Positions 34,976 through 48,104 of a stretch of DNA of 64,000 nt are shown in pieces. The DNA lies in NCBI GenBank assembly GCA_963920765.1, contig OY987250.1, forward strand, positions 13,136,409 through 13,200,408. The letters run 5' to 3'. The stretch is from Ulota crispa (lineage: Eukaryota; Streptophyta; Bryopsida; Orthotrichales; Orthotrichaceae). How positions within the stretch are numbered: position 1 is the stretch's first letter; each line of letters begins with the position of its first letter. A program made the position numbers and the translations under genes. Below the pieces are notes generated by a model. The model did not search any database and was not told the DNA's origin. It worked only from the letters and a program-made list of their open reading frames with translations.

Positions 34976-36473
34976 ATTGAAATCCAAACAAATATAGGTA
35001 ATAAGCGTATATCTACACAATGAAAGCATTTCCATCAGAATACCATGATTACCTCTAAGAACTTTGAATAATTACAATTTTGAAATTTGAATTATAGCTA
35101 TGTTTGCATTTTACAAATATGGAATTAAATTGGAATTCAAAATGGTTCTTTAGTTTTTTCCAATTTATCCAAAGAAATATATTTTATTTATTTGCTGTTC
35201 AACCTAAACAACTACGCTAGAGCCACCTTATCTAAATAATTCTCTCCAGCCTTCACTTTGTCAATACAAACAAAATTAGCAGCATTAGAACTGGATCTCT
35301 ACAACGAGCTGATGAAGTATAAATTGACAACAAATACTGTCACGTATAGTAGTTTCTCACTTTACATGTTGTCATTAAAACCAAACTGTTCTACGCATGT
35401 ACAATAGATTTGCAAGTTAAAATTTATGTTTCCAACATGTCTTATTTTTTTCAAACAAGATAGCAAAACCTAACAAATTAAGGGTAATAAATTCTCAAAA
35501 ACTAGGATTGTACAAAAATCTAGTTATGTGCATTTAAGAAAAAGAAGAAGAAGTGTACATTAATATAAAACACTTAACTTTAAAAATGACTAAATTTAGA
35601 GTTAGTAAGATCTAGCGGTTCAATTGTGACAGCAAGTTAGCTTCTCATTTACAACATTTTTTTAACTTTGTAAATCACCAACTTAGACTGTAGTGTTGCT
35701 TTGCTGAAGCTAGTGTGATCATTTAACTGAATTAATTTTAGATATAAAGAAAAGAATGACTATAGTCTTGTGCTCTTTTTAATCAGACTTTAAAGGATCA
35801 CTATTTAAGAAGCACTGCAGTCACTTTTTCATGTTCATTTTTGTTTTAGGACACTTTTTAGAGCATTAATTTTATTACGCCTTCTACAATAGAAATCAAA
35901 TTTTTTTCACATTGTAAGTCATAATTCAACATTAAAATGATTTTAGTCATTGTAAAAAATTCTATTCTATCGACGACTAGCATAATTTTTTAATGTGATT
36001 TGATCCTGCTAACCTTGTATAAAAATAGCAATGTCTAAGAAAGACCCTGTAGCAATTGTCTTTAATTCAGTGTTTTTCAGACCTGTGATAATTATAAGCA
36101 AGTGATGAATGTTAGACTCACAAATAACAACAAGAATCTGAATGAGAAGAAAAAATTTATACAACATCATAGTAGTCACCAAAACTCAGTCGTCAATTCA
36201 TCATTCACACTCTATCTCGTACTATAAATCTAATTAACGGTAATCCTATGATCTTCCCAAAAGTTTCAATGACAGTAAGTATGCTGCTTTCCCAGCTCCA
36301 AATTTTAAACCCCGATCCAACATCAACATCTTGAATATTCTTCACAGCAAACACTGTCCATTCTTTTTGGCAGCACTAGGACAAAGTGGTCGTCAACATC
36401 AGAGGAGGTCATCATAAGTTATTCGTTAATTTAGAAAAATAATACCCAATATTATTTTCTACCTCATCTCAAT
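34976..36473. other. AT-rich spacer, nothing recognised
   Basis: No exon or bounded repeat was found up to the target-site duplication CTAAA of the retrotransposon at 36474-36478. Confidence 0.3.
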
Positions 36474-36478
36474 CTAAA

Positions 36479-36711
36479 TGTCATGGGCTAAACCCAGTGA
36501 GAAGCTCAGATGTACACTCGCTAGTCTAAGATAACTTCAATTCAAAGATAGAACTTAAAGTAAAAGAACTTTTACTTTTTAGTTAGTTAAAGTAAAAGCT
36601 AGACAGAGATTAATATATAAGTAAACAATTATTCATTATAAACTTAATTTCTGGATCAATATTATATTTTACTCAATAGTATATGTTTGTTTTGACATCT
36701 ATACTCTTACA
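36479..36711 (+). repeat. 5' LTR of chromovirus 1
   Basis: 233 bases, starting TGTCATGGGC and ending CTCTTACA, preceded by CTAAA. It differs from the 3' LTR at about eight positions by hand count. LTRs this short are within the range of compact plant Ty3/Gypsy elements. Confidence 0.92.
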
Positions 36712-36900
36712 TAATCCAAAAATTCGCTCTCTAAAGGGGCTTAATCCACCCTTGCTTTTCAAACGGCAAAACTTGGACGAGTTGATTAAGGACTTTATCC
36801 ACCCTTGTAGTAACAATAGGAGACGACTACAGAACTGGGACGCAAAGGAAAGCTTTGCGAAGCTTGAAGACGTTGGTTGAAGCGTGTCTATTTTTTGGAG

Positions 36901-39900
36901 ATGGAGGACAACGCGCTTTCCAACGAGGAGATCTTGCAGCAGCAGCAGCAAAAAGAATATACGGAGGAGGAGTATTGACAGGAGATTATGAAGTTGCGTT
37001 CAGAACTTGCTGCTTCACAACAAGCTGAAAAGCAATTGGAAGGTCCATCTTTGTCACAGATGATGCCGTAATCTTTGCAACAACAGCAGTATGAAGTTAC
37101 TGCTCCTGTGTTGCATAAACGATTGCCGGACATCTCGAAGTTCGATGGTAGTCGGAAGAGCTATCCGATGTGGAAGGTCGAAGTTGATAACAAGCTTCAA
37201 ATTGATGGGGCAGTACTCGGGACACCCCAAGACCAAGCGGCATATTTGTTCACTAGGATGGAGGCAAAAGCGCAGTTAATGGTAGTATCATTCTACCAAA
37301 ACTAACCGGGCTGTGATGCAAGAACTTTTGTTCAGCATTTTGACAGCGTTTTTATCAACCCAAATGTAGCGGCGCGGGCGTTGAATAGGCTTCAGGCGAT
37401 GAAGCAAGGCAGAAAATTGTTTGCAACATTTTTGCTCAAGTTTGAGAAAGAGCTTGGTGAAAGTCAGCTTACCATGGTTCCTGACATGGTGAAAATTGGA
37501 TATCTTCAAGGTGCTCTCAACGTGGAGATGCAACGCGCGATGATCAGGCCCGTCATGTATGTTCATTATGGCGCTTTTGTGCAGGCTTTGTTGGTAGTTG
37601 GTTCTCAACTCAATTGCCTTCAATATCAGAAAGGCCGTGCATCCCCGATGGCAACAACAAATCACGTGTGACCCGGTGGAGATGAGATGGATTGGACGCC
37701 TACCATTCAAATAGGAAAGCTTCAAAGACGCCTGACGTCGGATGAACAAGAAAAGTGCCGACAGGAAGGTTGATGCTTTTTATGTTTGAAGCTTGGCCAC
37801 CGCGCGAACGATTGTTCGTCAAAGAAGGGTGATGCCGAAGAAAAGATTAAAAAAGAAGACGTGGAGAAGACCACGAAGGTGCGCGCAGTCAAAAAGAAAA
37901 GTAATGTTGTCATAAAGGAGGTCAAAAAGGTGGAGACTTCTGACTCTGAAAAGGAGTCGGAAAACGAGTAGCTTCCGGCAAAAGACTCAGTCGGAAGCGT
38001 GTAGGCAAGTTGTTGAAGTTGAAAAGTTGGCGTTCACATAAGAATTTTGACACGAATGGTATGTACATTGATATTTTGATCAATTCAATTTTATCCACTC
38101 GTGCTTTATGCGACTCTGGATGCCAATGCTTTGCAACTGTGTCTGAGCAATTTGTTAAAAAAAACGGATTAGATTCTTCACCAATCGAACCAAGACTCCT
38201 CAAACAAGTTACAATCATAAAGGAGCAACCTATGATTCAACGCATAGCAACATTTAAAGTTGATATCAACGGTATAGAAGAAAGGATTGTTGCATATGTT
38301 ATTCCCGGACAAATTGATGATGTCATCTTTGGAAAAGGCTGGATGGAGCGACATGACCCTAGCATTCGACCTGCTAAAGATGAGGTTTGCATTCGGAAGC
38401 CTTTCAAGATGATCGTCAAGACTCAACCCATTATATCGGAACCAATTCGGAAAATACAGGCAGCAACAATCCGGACTTTGCAAGCTAGCGATGAACCTGT
38501 ACAGATTTTTACTGCTAGGTTGGTTGACATTCAGAAGGTGCTCCAATAGAAAGTGTACAAAGATCCTGCGCAACATGCTCAAGACTGGTTGATGCCAGTT
38601 ATTGATGCCTTTGATCGGCAAGACGCGAAGTCGTTGCCGCCACACAGGAAAGGGGTCGATCACAAAATCAATCTTGTTGAAGGGAAGACCAACGACGACA
38701 TCCCTGCAATGCCATTATACCAAATGTCCAAAGATCAACTATTAGTACTACGCAAAACTCTTATGGAATTGTTGGACAACGGCTTCATTCGTGTAAGCAA
38801 TTCGCCTGCAGCAGCCCCAGTGATATTTGTTAAAAAACCTGGTGGAGGATTACAATTTTGTGTTGATTATCGTCGATTGAACAAGATAAGTCGAAAGGAC
38901 AGCTATCCGATCCCGCGCATTGACGAGACATTGAGGACTATTGCTACAACCAAGTACATCTCAAAGGTTGATGTCATCTCTGCATTTCATCGAATACGAG
39001 TCAAAGAAGGTGATGAGTGGAAGACGGCGTTCAACACACGTTTTGGTCTATACGAATGGTTAGTCACGTCATTTGGACTCATTGGTGCACCTGCAACATT
39101 TCAGCGATACATCAACTGGGTACTTCGAGATGAACTAGATGTATGTAGTTTTGCATATATAGATGACGTGGTCATTTATAGTGATACACAAAAAGAACAC
39201 CGCGACGTTGTACTTAGGATCATTCGTAAACTTGCTGACGCAGGGCTTCAACTTGATTTTGATAAAAGTGAGTTTGAAGCTAGTAGCATTAAGTATCTTG
39301 GATATCTGATAGAAACTAGTAAGGGATTGCAGGCTGACCCAAAGAAACTTGTAGCCATTCAGAAATGGAAGCCGCCAAAGAAGATGAAAGGAGTCCGTGG
39401 TTTTTTGGGCTTTTGCAATTATTATCGACAATTTATAGATGGATACGCGAATATTGCAGAATCACTTACTCGATTAACGCAAAAAGACCAACCTTTCAAT
39501 TAGACATCGGATTGTCAACTTGTATTTGATCAATTGAAGAAAGCTTTGGTAAATGCACCAGTATTAGCAAAATGGACCTTAGGATTGGAAATGGCAATTG
39601 AATGTGATTCCTCTGGATATGCGGTTGGTGGCACTTTGGTGCAGAAGGTGGATGGACTTTGGCACGCGGTTGCTTATTTTTTGAAGAAACACAGTTCAGC
39701 CAAATCTAATTATCAAATTCATGACAAGGAGATGTTAGCAGTTGTTCGTTGCATTTGTGAATGGCGTACGGAGCTTGCTGGACAACATTTTGAAGTATGG
39801 TCGGACCATCATAATTTGGCTTATTTCCGAAAGAAGCAACATTTGGGAGAGCGGCAAATGCGTTGGGCTTATGAGTTGAATGACTTTAGCTTTGAGATAG

Positions 39901-41732
39901 TGCATAAACCTGGAAGAGAGCAAGCTCAATCAGACGCACTTTCTCGTCGCGAACAAGACACTCTCAACGATATGAATGATGATTGGATCATGAACCGACA
40001 TCATCAACTATTAGAAGGAGATGGTAACTCTTTGAAAGTGGTTGCAAAATCCGCATGGATAAAAGATGGCGATGCAAATTCGGAAAAGGAAATCGCGGCT
40101 ACAGAGTCAATGATGACACCACGTCCCATATGTCCATTTGCAGACGCAGAGATGATTGCATTGTGGGATGCAGGACTCAAAACGAATCATCGATATTGGA
40201 AGATGCGGAAGGCTGTTATAGATGGCGAACGCCGACTACCAAAAAAATGGAGCCTACCGATCACAATTAGTGAATGCTCTGTAGATGGAGCCCATTAACT
40301 ACGTTGGCGTGGATGAATATGGATACCGGCATACGAACCATTTTGAACGCGATTGATTCAGTCTATTCATGACTCACCATTGGCTGGACATCCAGGTCGT
40401 GAAGGAACACGAGACTTACTCGCACGCGAATATACGTGGCCTGGAATGACTCAAGATGTTCGAAGATTTGTACGAAATTGTAATGTCTGTAGAAAATCTA
40501 AGATCTGGCGTGAACAAAAGCAAGGTTTATTAAAACCTTTACCAATTCCTGCACGGATATGGACGGAACTTTCTATCAATTTTATTACCGGCTTGGCACC
40601 AAGTAACACTTATACAAATATCTTAGTTGTAACGGACCGTTTGTCCAAATCCATCATTGCTGTGCCAATGAAGAAAGTTTGTGCTATTGATGTGGCTCAA
40701 AAACTCTTAGAGCAAGTTTTTCAACATCACGGACTACCGACCGCAATCGTTTCCGACCGCGGAAGTCAATTTGTGAGTATGATGTGGGTAGAAGTGTGCC
40801 GATTGCTGAGGATCACACGAAGATTGTCGACAGCCTTTCATCCAGAGACGGACGGTGCAACGAAGCGTGCCAATCAAGAGCTTGAGACATACCTTCGCAT
40901 CTTCACTGCATTTGAACAAGACGATTGGGCTCTTCAGTTGCTAATAGCAATGATGCCATTGAATAATCGGGTGACACAGTCCACAGGTATGTCAGCATTT
41001 TTTATGACTCACGGCTTTCATCAATCTCTCATGGATTTTACCATACCTGAGGAGCAAGGATCTTCCTCATCACCGGCGGAGAAGGGACGTAAGCTTGTTG
41101 AGCAATGGAGTCATAGTGCTGATATGGCAAAAACAGCAATGGCGATTGCGCAAAAAAATCAAGAACGTCAATCTAACGTACGACGTTCCGTGACCAAAGT
41201 CTTCCGTCCAGGTGACCGTGTCTAGTTGAAATTGAAGAACATCAATACAACACGGCCGATCAAGAAGCTCGATTGGATTGCCCTTCCTTATTGCGTGCTT
41301 AAATGTGTTGGTACACATGCGGTTTGTTTGAATACTCCTCCCGGCATTCATCATGTTTTCCATGTGAGTTTGGTTAAGAAAGCAGGAGCGGATCCTTTGC
41401 CTTCTCAATTGGCACATGATAATGAGCCTGGTATTGTTTTGCACAATCCACTAGATCCTTCACATGCCCCAACTGATAATGACGGCGAGTACGCAGTTGA
41501 ACGGGTATTGCGACATCGGCGCCAAGGACGTAGTTGGCAATTACTTGTGAAATGGCTTGGCTGGCCCGAGCCCACTTGGGAACCATTACGTCATTTGCAA
41601 GATGCAGTGGCCTTAGATGATTATGAGCGCTCCTTACGCAATGCAGGTTTAGTTGTTCCTTGGGCAGATCTTCTCCTCCATTCTTTGTTACGGAGGAGGA
41701 GGAGGCATATGTCATGGGCTAAGCTCAGTTAG
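36901..41732 (+). pseudogene. gag-pol remains of chromovirus 1
   Basis: Recognisable parts, approximate: gag 37075-37670; protease about 38050-38340 (Asp-Ser-Gly type site); reverse transcriptase about 38730-39200 with a YIDD catalytic motif; RNase H about 39540-39950; integrase about 40350-41010 with an HHCC-type zinc finger and a DDE-type core; chromodomain about 41490-41640. The chromodomain ends in a typical W-x-P-x-P-T-W-E-P pattern. The coding part is broken and is treated as a fossil. Confidence 0.88.
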
Positions 41733-41942
41733 AAGCTCAGATGTACACTCGCTAGTCTAAGATAACTTCAATTCAAAGATAGAACTTAAAGTAAAAGAAC
41801 TTTTACTTTTTAGTTAGTTAAAGTAAAAGCTAGACAGAGATTAATATATAAGTAAACACTTATTCATTGTAAACTTAATTTCTGGATCAATATTATATTT
41901 TACTCAATAGTATATGTTTGTTTTGACATCTGACCTCTTACA
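41710..41942 (+). repeat. 3' LTR of chromovirus 1
   Basis: 233 bases, TGTCATGGGC to CTCTTACA, followed by the target duplication CTAAA. Confidence 0.92.
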
Positions 41943-41981
41943 CTAAAACAGTCACCTCAATTTTTGTAAGTAACCATCTAT

Positions 41982-42221
41982 TTGACCCTTAAAACTTAAA
42001 TGCCTATAGGACATAGTACATACGCTTACGTATAATTGTCATTTGCTATCAATAAAAAATTTTAACTTGGAATCTCAAGTAGCTCACTAAAATTGCATTG
42101 ATCTATTTTCCACTTTCTTTGTTGATCTCAAATGTAATAGAAGTGTGGATCCATTCCAAAAATAAGAAAAAATGTCATATTGTATTGGCCGCAAAGGGCC
42201 TTCCCGTTGTTCAAGGATTAA
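41982..42221. mobile_element. piggyBac-like MITE, CATAGGGCATAGTA family, single copy
   Basis: Homologous over its length to each arm of 15138-15603 and to 56965-57198. The left end is TTTGACCCTTAAAAC and the right end TTCAAGGATTAA, decayed forms of TTAACCCTTAAACAAC. It lies 35 bases past the chromovirus target duplication. Confidence 0.55.
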
Positions 42222-42299
42222 ATGTTGTCCTAATGAAAATGCATCTATCATGTAGATACACGCTTACTACTTACATTTGTCTAGATTTCAATATGTAAA

Positions 42300-42600
42300 C
42301 AGTCGAAGCAAAAAATGTGATCGTGATGAAAACCACGGTTTGATAACAACGTAGTGGCCATAGATACCAAGACATTTTTATGTTTTGTCACATGCACAGT
42401 TCAGGAGTAGGTAGCAGATTGACTATATCAATTTCATGCGTCACTAATGTGCCAAGCCGTGAGCCGCTATCACCATTCAATGAGTGTAATTAGATTTGAA
42501 GCAGGATTGACGGGCGGTCAAAAACGACACATTTTTAGCCAACTAAGTCCACGACTTGGCAATTGAAGATAGACGTTTAACGCTATTATATGCTTGCAAG
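42300..42600 (-). repeat. Putative tRNA-derived SINE, copy 2
   Basis: The inverted counterpart of 34667-34975, with the same block order: AAGTCGTGG, GACCGCCCG, TTCAAATCTAATT, GCTGTGCATGTGACAA-like and TATGGCC. The copies differ at many positions, so neither is recent. Together they flank the chromovirus in opposite orientation at 1.5 kb and 0.35 kb. Confidence 0.5.
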
Positions 42601-43074
42601 AGCACATGACCACTTTATGGTAGTATACATTTTATATTTGTTTTTTTTTTAATATTTGTAAAAAAGATGAGATGGATATCTTTAGTAAAAATAATTTTGA
42701 GAAAAACATTAAAGTAGTTTGTCTTTAATCTAAAATTTGAGATGAAATAACATCAAGATAATAATAAAGGTAAGTTATGGGATCTTATAGGAATAGGCCC
42801 ACCTATGAGAGAGGGGTATGAGCTAACTCATATGTTCAAAACATTTTAAAAAGATTCCAAACCTTTTGGAGGGTAGTTGGAAGTTGGAGTTAGAGACTCA
42901 AATGTGACAGTAGCCATAACTTATGTTTTGTGAAGAAAATTTTAATGAGAATTAATGGAGTTTTGTATCATTGTGTAAGGTTTTTGAAAATTCTATGTTT
43001 GCTTGATTTAGAGTTAGCATTCAAAAGTTGTGCTTATTTTAGTAAAGGAAGGTTTACTGCCTCCTATATAAAAA

Positions 43075-43760
43075 GGTGAAAATTTTAACCAACTATTGAA
43101 AATAAACAAGTCATTAGTTTGCTACAAAATTTTGAAAGAGTGAAGATTATTGTATAAGCTTTCTAAAAAGCTATTAGACTTGAGAATTTGAGCTTTGAAG
43201 ATGAAGATATGGAAAAAAAAAAATTTGGAGATTGTATGTTTTTTGTGAAAAGGAGGCCGCAACTTTGAAGAGTTATAATGTCTTGTTAAGTTGACATTTT
43301 CTCTTGAAATTTGTAAAAGCAACAAATTGTGAAATTGTATTTTCAAATTGCTAGCACTCATATTATTTGAAGGTTTATTGAGGAAGTTATGTTGAGTGAA
43401 AATTAGGAGGTAGGCTGCATTTTTATAAGAAGAAGATTGCAACTTTGATAAGCCATAACTTTTGGTTTGTTTGAAAATTTCTTTTGAAATTTTTACAGAC
43501 AATAGTTTGTTGAATTAGCTTTTCAAAATGTTATTATTCAAGTCATTTGAAAGATTTTTGAAAGAGTTGTGATTTGTAGAAGTTGAGAAGTTGGGTGTTT
43601 TTTTCAATTAAGATATTCAAATTTTGATTGGCTACAACTTTTGGACAGAGTTTTAGTTTTTAACAAATTTTTTATGTGTTGTATTGGATAGTATCAATTT
43701 TTCAAATTGCTATTACACTTGTGCTTTGAAGCTATAATCCAAAAGTTATAGAGCTTCAAA
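43075..43760. repeat. Degenerate tandem array, unit about 180 bp
   Basis: Landmarks recur about every 180 bases: GCAACTTTGAAGAGTTATAA near 43256, GCAACTTTGATAAGCCATAA near 43435, and TTTTGATTGGCTACAACTTT near 43617. Each is followed by TTTTCAAATTGCTA-like and ATTTGAAG-like blocks. An older unit may lie upstream (GTAGCCATAACTTATG near 42908). The copies are strongly diverged. Confidence 0.5.
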
Positions 43761-43917
43761 GGGACAATGGTTGGTTTGCTTAAGAAGTAGAAAAAATCCC
43801 ACTTTGTTTTCTTTCAATATTGGATTGTAATTTAGATTAAAGTGAAAATTTAAAGATTTGGTCGATTTTAAGATTTGGTAGATTTGATGTTTGAGAGATT
43901 TAGAGGTTTGGTTGAAG

Positions 43918-44225
43918 TAGACAACCGCACCCATTTTAGAGACAATGTTGTCTCTAGAATTTTCATCTAGAGTTTGGAACTTTGAGGTAGACAACCATTC
44001 TCATTCTAAAGGCATTGTTGTTTCTAGAATTTTCATCTGAAGTTTTCAATTGATTGTATCCATTCTAAAGACAAGGTTATCTTGAGAAATATCATTTAGA
44101 AGTTTGTAATAAACGACCATGTCCATTCTAAACAGAATCTTGTTTCTAGAATTTTCATTTAGAAATTTGTAGTGAACGACCGTACCTATTCTAAAAAAAA
44201 TGTTGTCTCTAGAAATTTCATCTTC
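43918..44225. repeat. Tandem repeat, unit about 63 bp, five copies
   Basis: Five units each contain GACAACC- or CGACC-, CCATTCTAAA, TTGTTTCTAGAATTTTC and ATTTAGAA-like blocks, spaced about 62-70 bases. The first two are closest to each other. Non-coding. Confidence 0.7.
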
Positions 44226-46336
44226 CTTGTAATTTGTCTAGAATCTTCTTGAGTTAGTAAAGGTTTTCAAGTTGATCATTTAGAAACTCCCAGAGTCTTT
44301 TAGTGGTAGCTGCTATTTCCATATCCAATCAAAGTTGTATCATCAATGTAGCCTTTCTCATAAGATAAGAAAATATATATCCAACCTACAAATTTTCAAT
44401 ATAGTGTATTGATCGGCATCATATTCCATATTGTCTCTCATTTGCTGGAGGAAAAGAGAATAAATTGCACGCTCTCCTTCAAACCTCTCGGGATCAAGAA
44501 ACCTGAGCCGCGTGACATGTTGTGGTGCTGGAGGTGCAAGTACAAGTGCTACTACTGCTTGCTATTGCTTCAATGCTACTAGTTTGCTCTTCAATCATTC
44601 AAACTCCATTTCTAGCACCATATTTGTTATAATGAGAGTTTTCTAGTGAAATGAGAGGTAATTTAAAGGAAATTCAATAAAAAATTAGGTCAATACAACA
44701 AAAGTTTTTAGGTAAATTCAGCTTGAATAGAGTTGAATTGACATAAAACCTTTCAAATTTGACCTGAAATTGAAAAGTCTTATGTCAATTTAGCTCAATT
44801 TGAGCTGAAAACTCTCATTTTATCGAAAGTTGCTAATAATGTTTGAGATCAACATGTTTATTTTTAAAAGTCTCCATTTTATCATTAATTAATATGGTGT
44901 TCTCTCGTTGGAGTTGTTGTATTTTGGTATAATTGCCTTGAGTGCTTGACCTGTGGCTAGAGTCCTTCAATTCTTGGACAATGCTCAAGCGCTCATCCTT
45001 CCATCAGTTTACTATCTCATTAGCTACTGCTTATAATACATCCATTGTCTTTTAATTTGATAGGCTTTATTGTTGCAAGTGCCCTTGTAATTTTGCCTCT
45101 ATGAACTCCTCAAAATGCCAATTTTTTATCGTGAATGTGAATCATGATGAAGATCATCATGATGGAATTTTTCTTCCCATGTTGGTAAAATTAGAAAAAG
45201 TAACCATTCCATGGTAATAGGTACTCAACTTGTGACAGTAATAAAATTTCAAAACATAAATTTTTTCAAAATCTTAAAGTACAAGGAGAAACTAGATTTG
45301 GTAAACTTTCTATATCTTATTATGCTCAAACTAAAAACACATCATTTTAATAACTTAAATTGAGTTTTGGTAAAAAGATCCTCAAAATTCAAAATACATT
45401 ATACGATGGTGCATTGTTACTACTCAATTGGCAAGTGGGACTTTTTTGTGAACATTGTGCATGCAAAAATTGTCTATCTACATGCTCTAGAATTGCACTA
45501 TTCATATCTCAATGGAATCTTAGATGAAAAGCAGTGTTATTTCACTCTAAGAGCACTTTTCAGTCATCCAAAAGCCACAAAATGGCTTCTGCAACATTTA
45601 AGGGTTAAGCTACAAAAGCATGGTGCTCTAGACGTTGGAGTGTTTGCAATGTTTACAAATTGTAACAAAGCAAGCAAAAACAAATAGTTTTTTTTTTCGA
45701 TGTCAAGTAAAGTATGGGAGGATTGGATTCATTTGGAAAACCTCTAAGAAACAAGCCGTCAAATACGTACGTGGTAGCTTAGCAAGGACTACATTGGAGC
45801 AATCTTTCAAATAGCAATGCAAAATATTTTATAAACAAGAACATTGGTATCCTTTGATCATTCTAATTTGATAACCTTGTGATGTATGCAAAAACTTAGA
45901 ATGCTACTTATATGTTGTTGCTTAGCAATCCATGGGAAGCAAGGAATACTAAATTAGAAGGAAACCTTATAATACATTATAATTTAGTGTCAAGGAGAAA
46001 TTCACAAAGTTCATGTTTTAAACAAGGTTAGTTTATAAATGATTAGTTTGTCTTTAGACCTTTACAATATCCACTTGGATTGAAACAAAACTAACAGCAC
46101 AAAAAATAGACAATCTAATATGACTTGCCTAATTCAATTCCTTTTGTACTATTTGCACATAATTCCAACTTTGTTTATAAAGACAAACGTTGTGTAGAGA
46201 AATCCATTTGGCAAAAGATTATATTATGGATTTCAAAAAACCCAATACCATGCATTCTAGTTTGAGCACACAAGATTTTTAGCAAAAAAAGATTTCAAGA
46301 ATGACTAACGCCTTCACTTTAGACTTGGCATAGTTG
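44226..46336. other. AT-rich spacer, no supported gene
   Basis: The open frame 45367-45687 (106 residues) has no recognisable domain, no splice context and normal AT-rich composition. I do not call it a gene. Confidence 0.3.
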
Positions 46337-46738
46337 TTATAAGGGGATTGATATGTCTACCACACCTCCGGGGTAAATTTTAGATTTCTAGCATCAAATA
46401 GTTGAATTTGAGAATTTGGAATTTAGACTTGGACTTAGAGACCGTGATTTAGACTAGAATCAGAAAAAGGTTGTAATTGAACAACACCCAATGAAAAAGC
46501 TTATCTTTTTTATAAACAAGAGCAAAAGTAATATTTTTGCTCCAAGCTAAGCTTTTTCATTGGTGTTGTTCCATTACAACCTTTTTGTGATTCTAGACTA
46601 AACCACGGTCTCTAAGTCCAAGTCTAAATTCCAAATTCTCAAATTCAACTATTTGATGGTAGAAATCTAAAGTTTACCTTGGGGATGTGGTAGAACAGTT
46701 GAAAGGGTGTGGTAGACATATCAATCCTCTTGTTATAA
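46337..46738. mobile_element. Fold-back MITE with arms of about 170 bp
   Basis: The left arm begins TTATAAGGGGATTGATATGT and the right arm ends with the complement of GAGGATTGATATGTC then TTATAA. Inner blocks such as AAATTCCAAATTCTCAAATT pair with their complements on the other side, and the loop lies near 46530. TTATAA at both ends may be the target duplication. Only one copy is in the window. Confidence 0.6.
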
Positions 46739-46862
46739 TCATTGTACAACACCTTAAGCAAATGAGCAATCTTTGGCAAATTCTAACTAGCAGCATTGTG
46801 TTTTGTTAAACGATAGCCATAGCACTAGCCTACCGCCATGTGAGCTATTTACAAACTTTACT

Positions 46863-47093
46863 TGAATCCTGAAGGGCCCTTGGGCTCTGGAGCTACGGTA
46901 CCAAATACGGTTGCAACCAATATTCATAAGTTTGAATCAGCTAGAAATCAAGTGTTACAACCATTCATATTGAAGGGTTGTATGATGGTGGGAGTATAAA
47001 AAACAATGGAAAGCCCTCAGAGCAGCTCAAATACATATGTACACATGGCCATATATACAGCCGCAAAGGGCTTTCGTGATGTTGAGGGGTTAA
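46863..47093. mobile_element. piggyBac-like MITE, AAGGGCCCTTGGGCTC family, copy 2
   Basis: The right end is TTGAGGGGTTAA with TTAA at 47090-47093. The left end TGAATCCTGAAGGGCCC has lost the exact TTAA. It is homologous along its length to 23474-23693. Confidence 0.55.
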
Positions 47094-48104
47094 CAAATGC
47101 AACAAAAGTACTAGTAATTTACCACCTTGCTAGTTGCATCAAGTTCTCTTGCATAAAAAATTGACCTTTTATACATGTCCATCAACAATAACACATTGAT
47201 CATGTAGTGTGGGGAATTACACTTTATGTGAATACTATTTAATGCACCATGAACAATTAGTCGACAAGCTCCCCTACACTTGCAAGATATGGGCTAGAAT
47301 TCTTGGCTTTATAGGCAAATTAGGAAGAGAGGACAAGCATACCTTTGTTATTTTTCTTTGGATTCTTCAAGTGTCAGTCCACTGCAAAAAGTAGCAATGC
47401 TTTTACAAAAAAGAAGAGGAAATTGTGTTAGAGAAAGAGCAAAAAGAAGGGGGGAGATTGGCTTTAGGAGTGCTATATAAGGACCATCCTTCAAAACCCC
47501 TAATTTTGTATGCTAGAACACATCCAAGTAGTTTCAAGGTTAGTCTAGAGTTGCTTTTAGGGTTCCTATGAGCTGCAACTTTGGCCTTTATTATAAAATA
47601 TTCTATAATATATTTTTTCCACCAAAATGATGCTCCATGATAACTTATTGAAAGGCTATCTCTACGTATTTTTTTCCTAAAAATTTTCCAAGACCTTGAG
47701 GTATCCAAAATCTTGTGTGCGTTAATCCTTAAATGCCAAGGAGGACATTTTTTGTCTTCTAACTCTGAAAAAAAATTTGGCAACTAGGAAAAAAATCATC
47801 TAATTTTTTTTAGAAGTGATCATAAACACATGGTGCATCATGGAAGGCAAAAAACAACCTCATCAAAATGTACTCATATTTTTAGGTAACCCAGATTGTA
47901 AGAAGATTCACAAATATGGTCTTAAGTCCCATGCTTCCCTTGTTGTAATTTTTAGGAGGTCAACATGTACCGTTGACTTTTGCAGCTTTTGGAAACAATA
48001 TTATAATTGCTAAGCACTTGCCACACCACAAAGGTAGTGTAAAACCACTGGAGATCATTGTAGAATCACTGTAGCCGAGATGGTCGCAGTGACCAGCTCG
48101 GAGT
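47094..48104. other. Spacer, no supported gene
   Basis: Open frames at 47209-47394 (plus) and 47403-47783 (minus) show no family signature or splice context. Confidence 0.3.

Larger units (their letters stand above)
36479..41942 (+). mobile_element. Ty3/Gypsy LTR retrotransposon, chromovirus clade (fossil 1)
   Basis: Identical 5-bp duplications CTAAA (36474-36478 and 41943-41947) flank an element of 5,464 bases with two 233-base LTRs. The order of parts is gag, protease, reverse transcriptase, RNase H, integrase and a C-terminal chromodomain, which is the Ty3/Gypsy order and marks a chromovirus. It is broken, with roughly six to eight breaks in its coding part. LTR divergence of about 3-4 percent suggests insertion on the order of one to two million years ago if a typical grass rate applies, which is an assumption here. 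A polypurine run (GGAGGAGGAGGAGG) precedes the 3' LTR. No classical initiator-Met primer site is obvious after the 5' LTR. Confidence 0.92.

Noticed and set aside
45367-45687. 106-residue plus-strand frame as a gene
   Set aside because: No domain, splice context or compositional shift; consistent with a chance frame in AT-rich DNA.
47403-47783. 126-residue minus-strand frame as a gene
   Set aside because: No family signature, no compositional shift and no neighbouring exon with matching phase.
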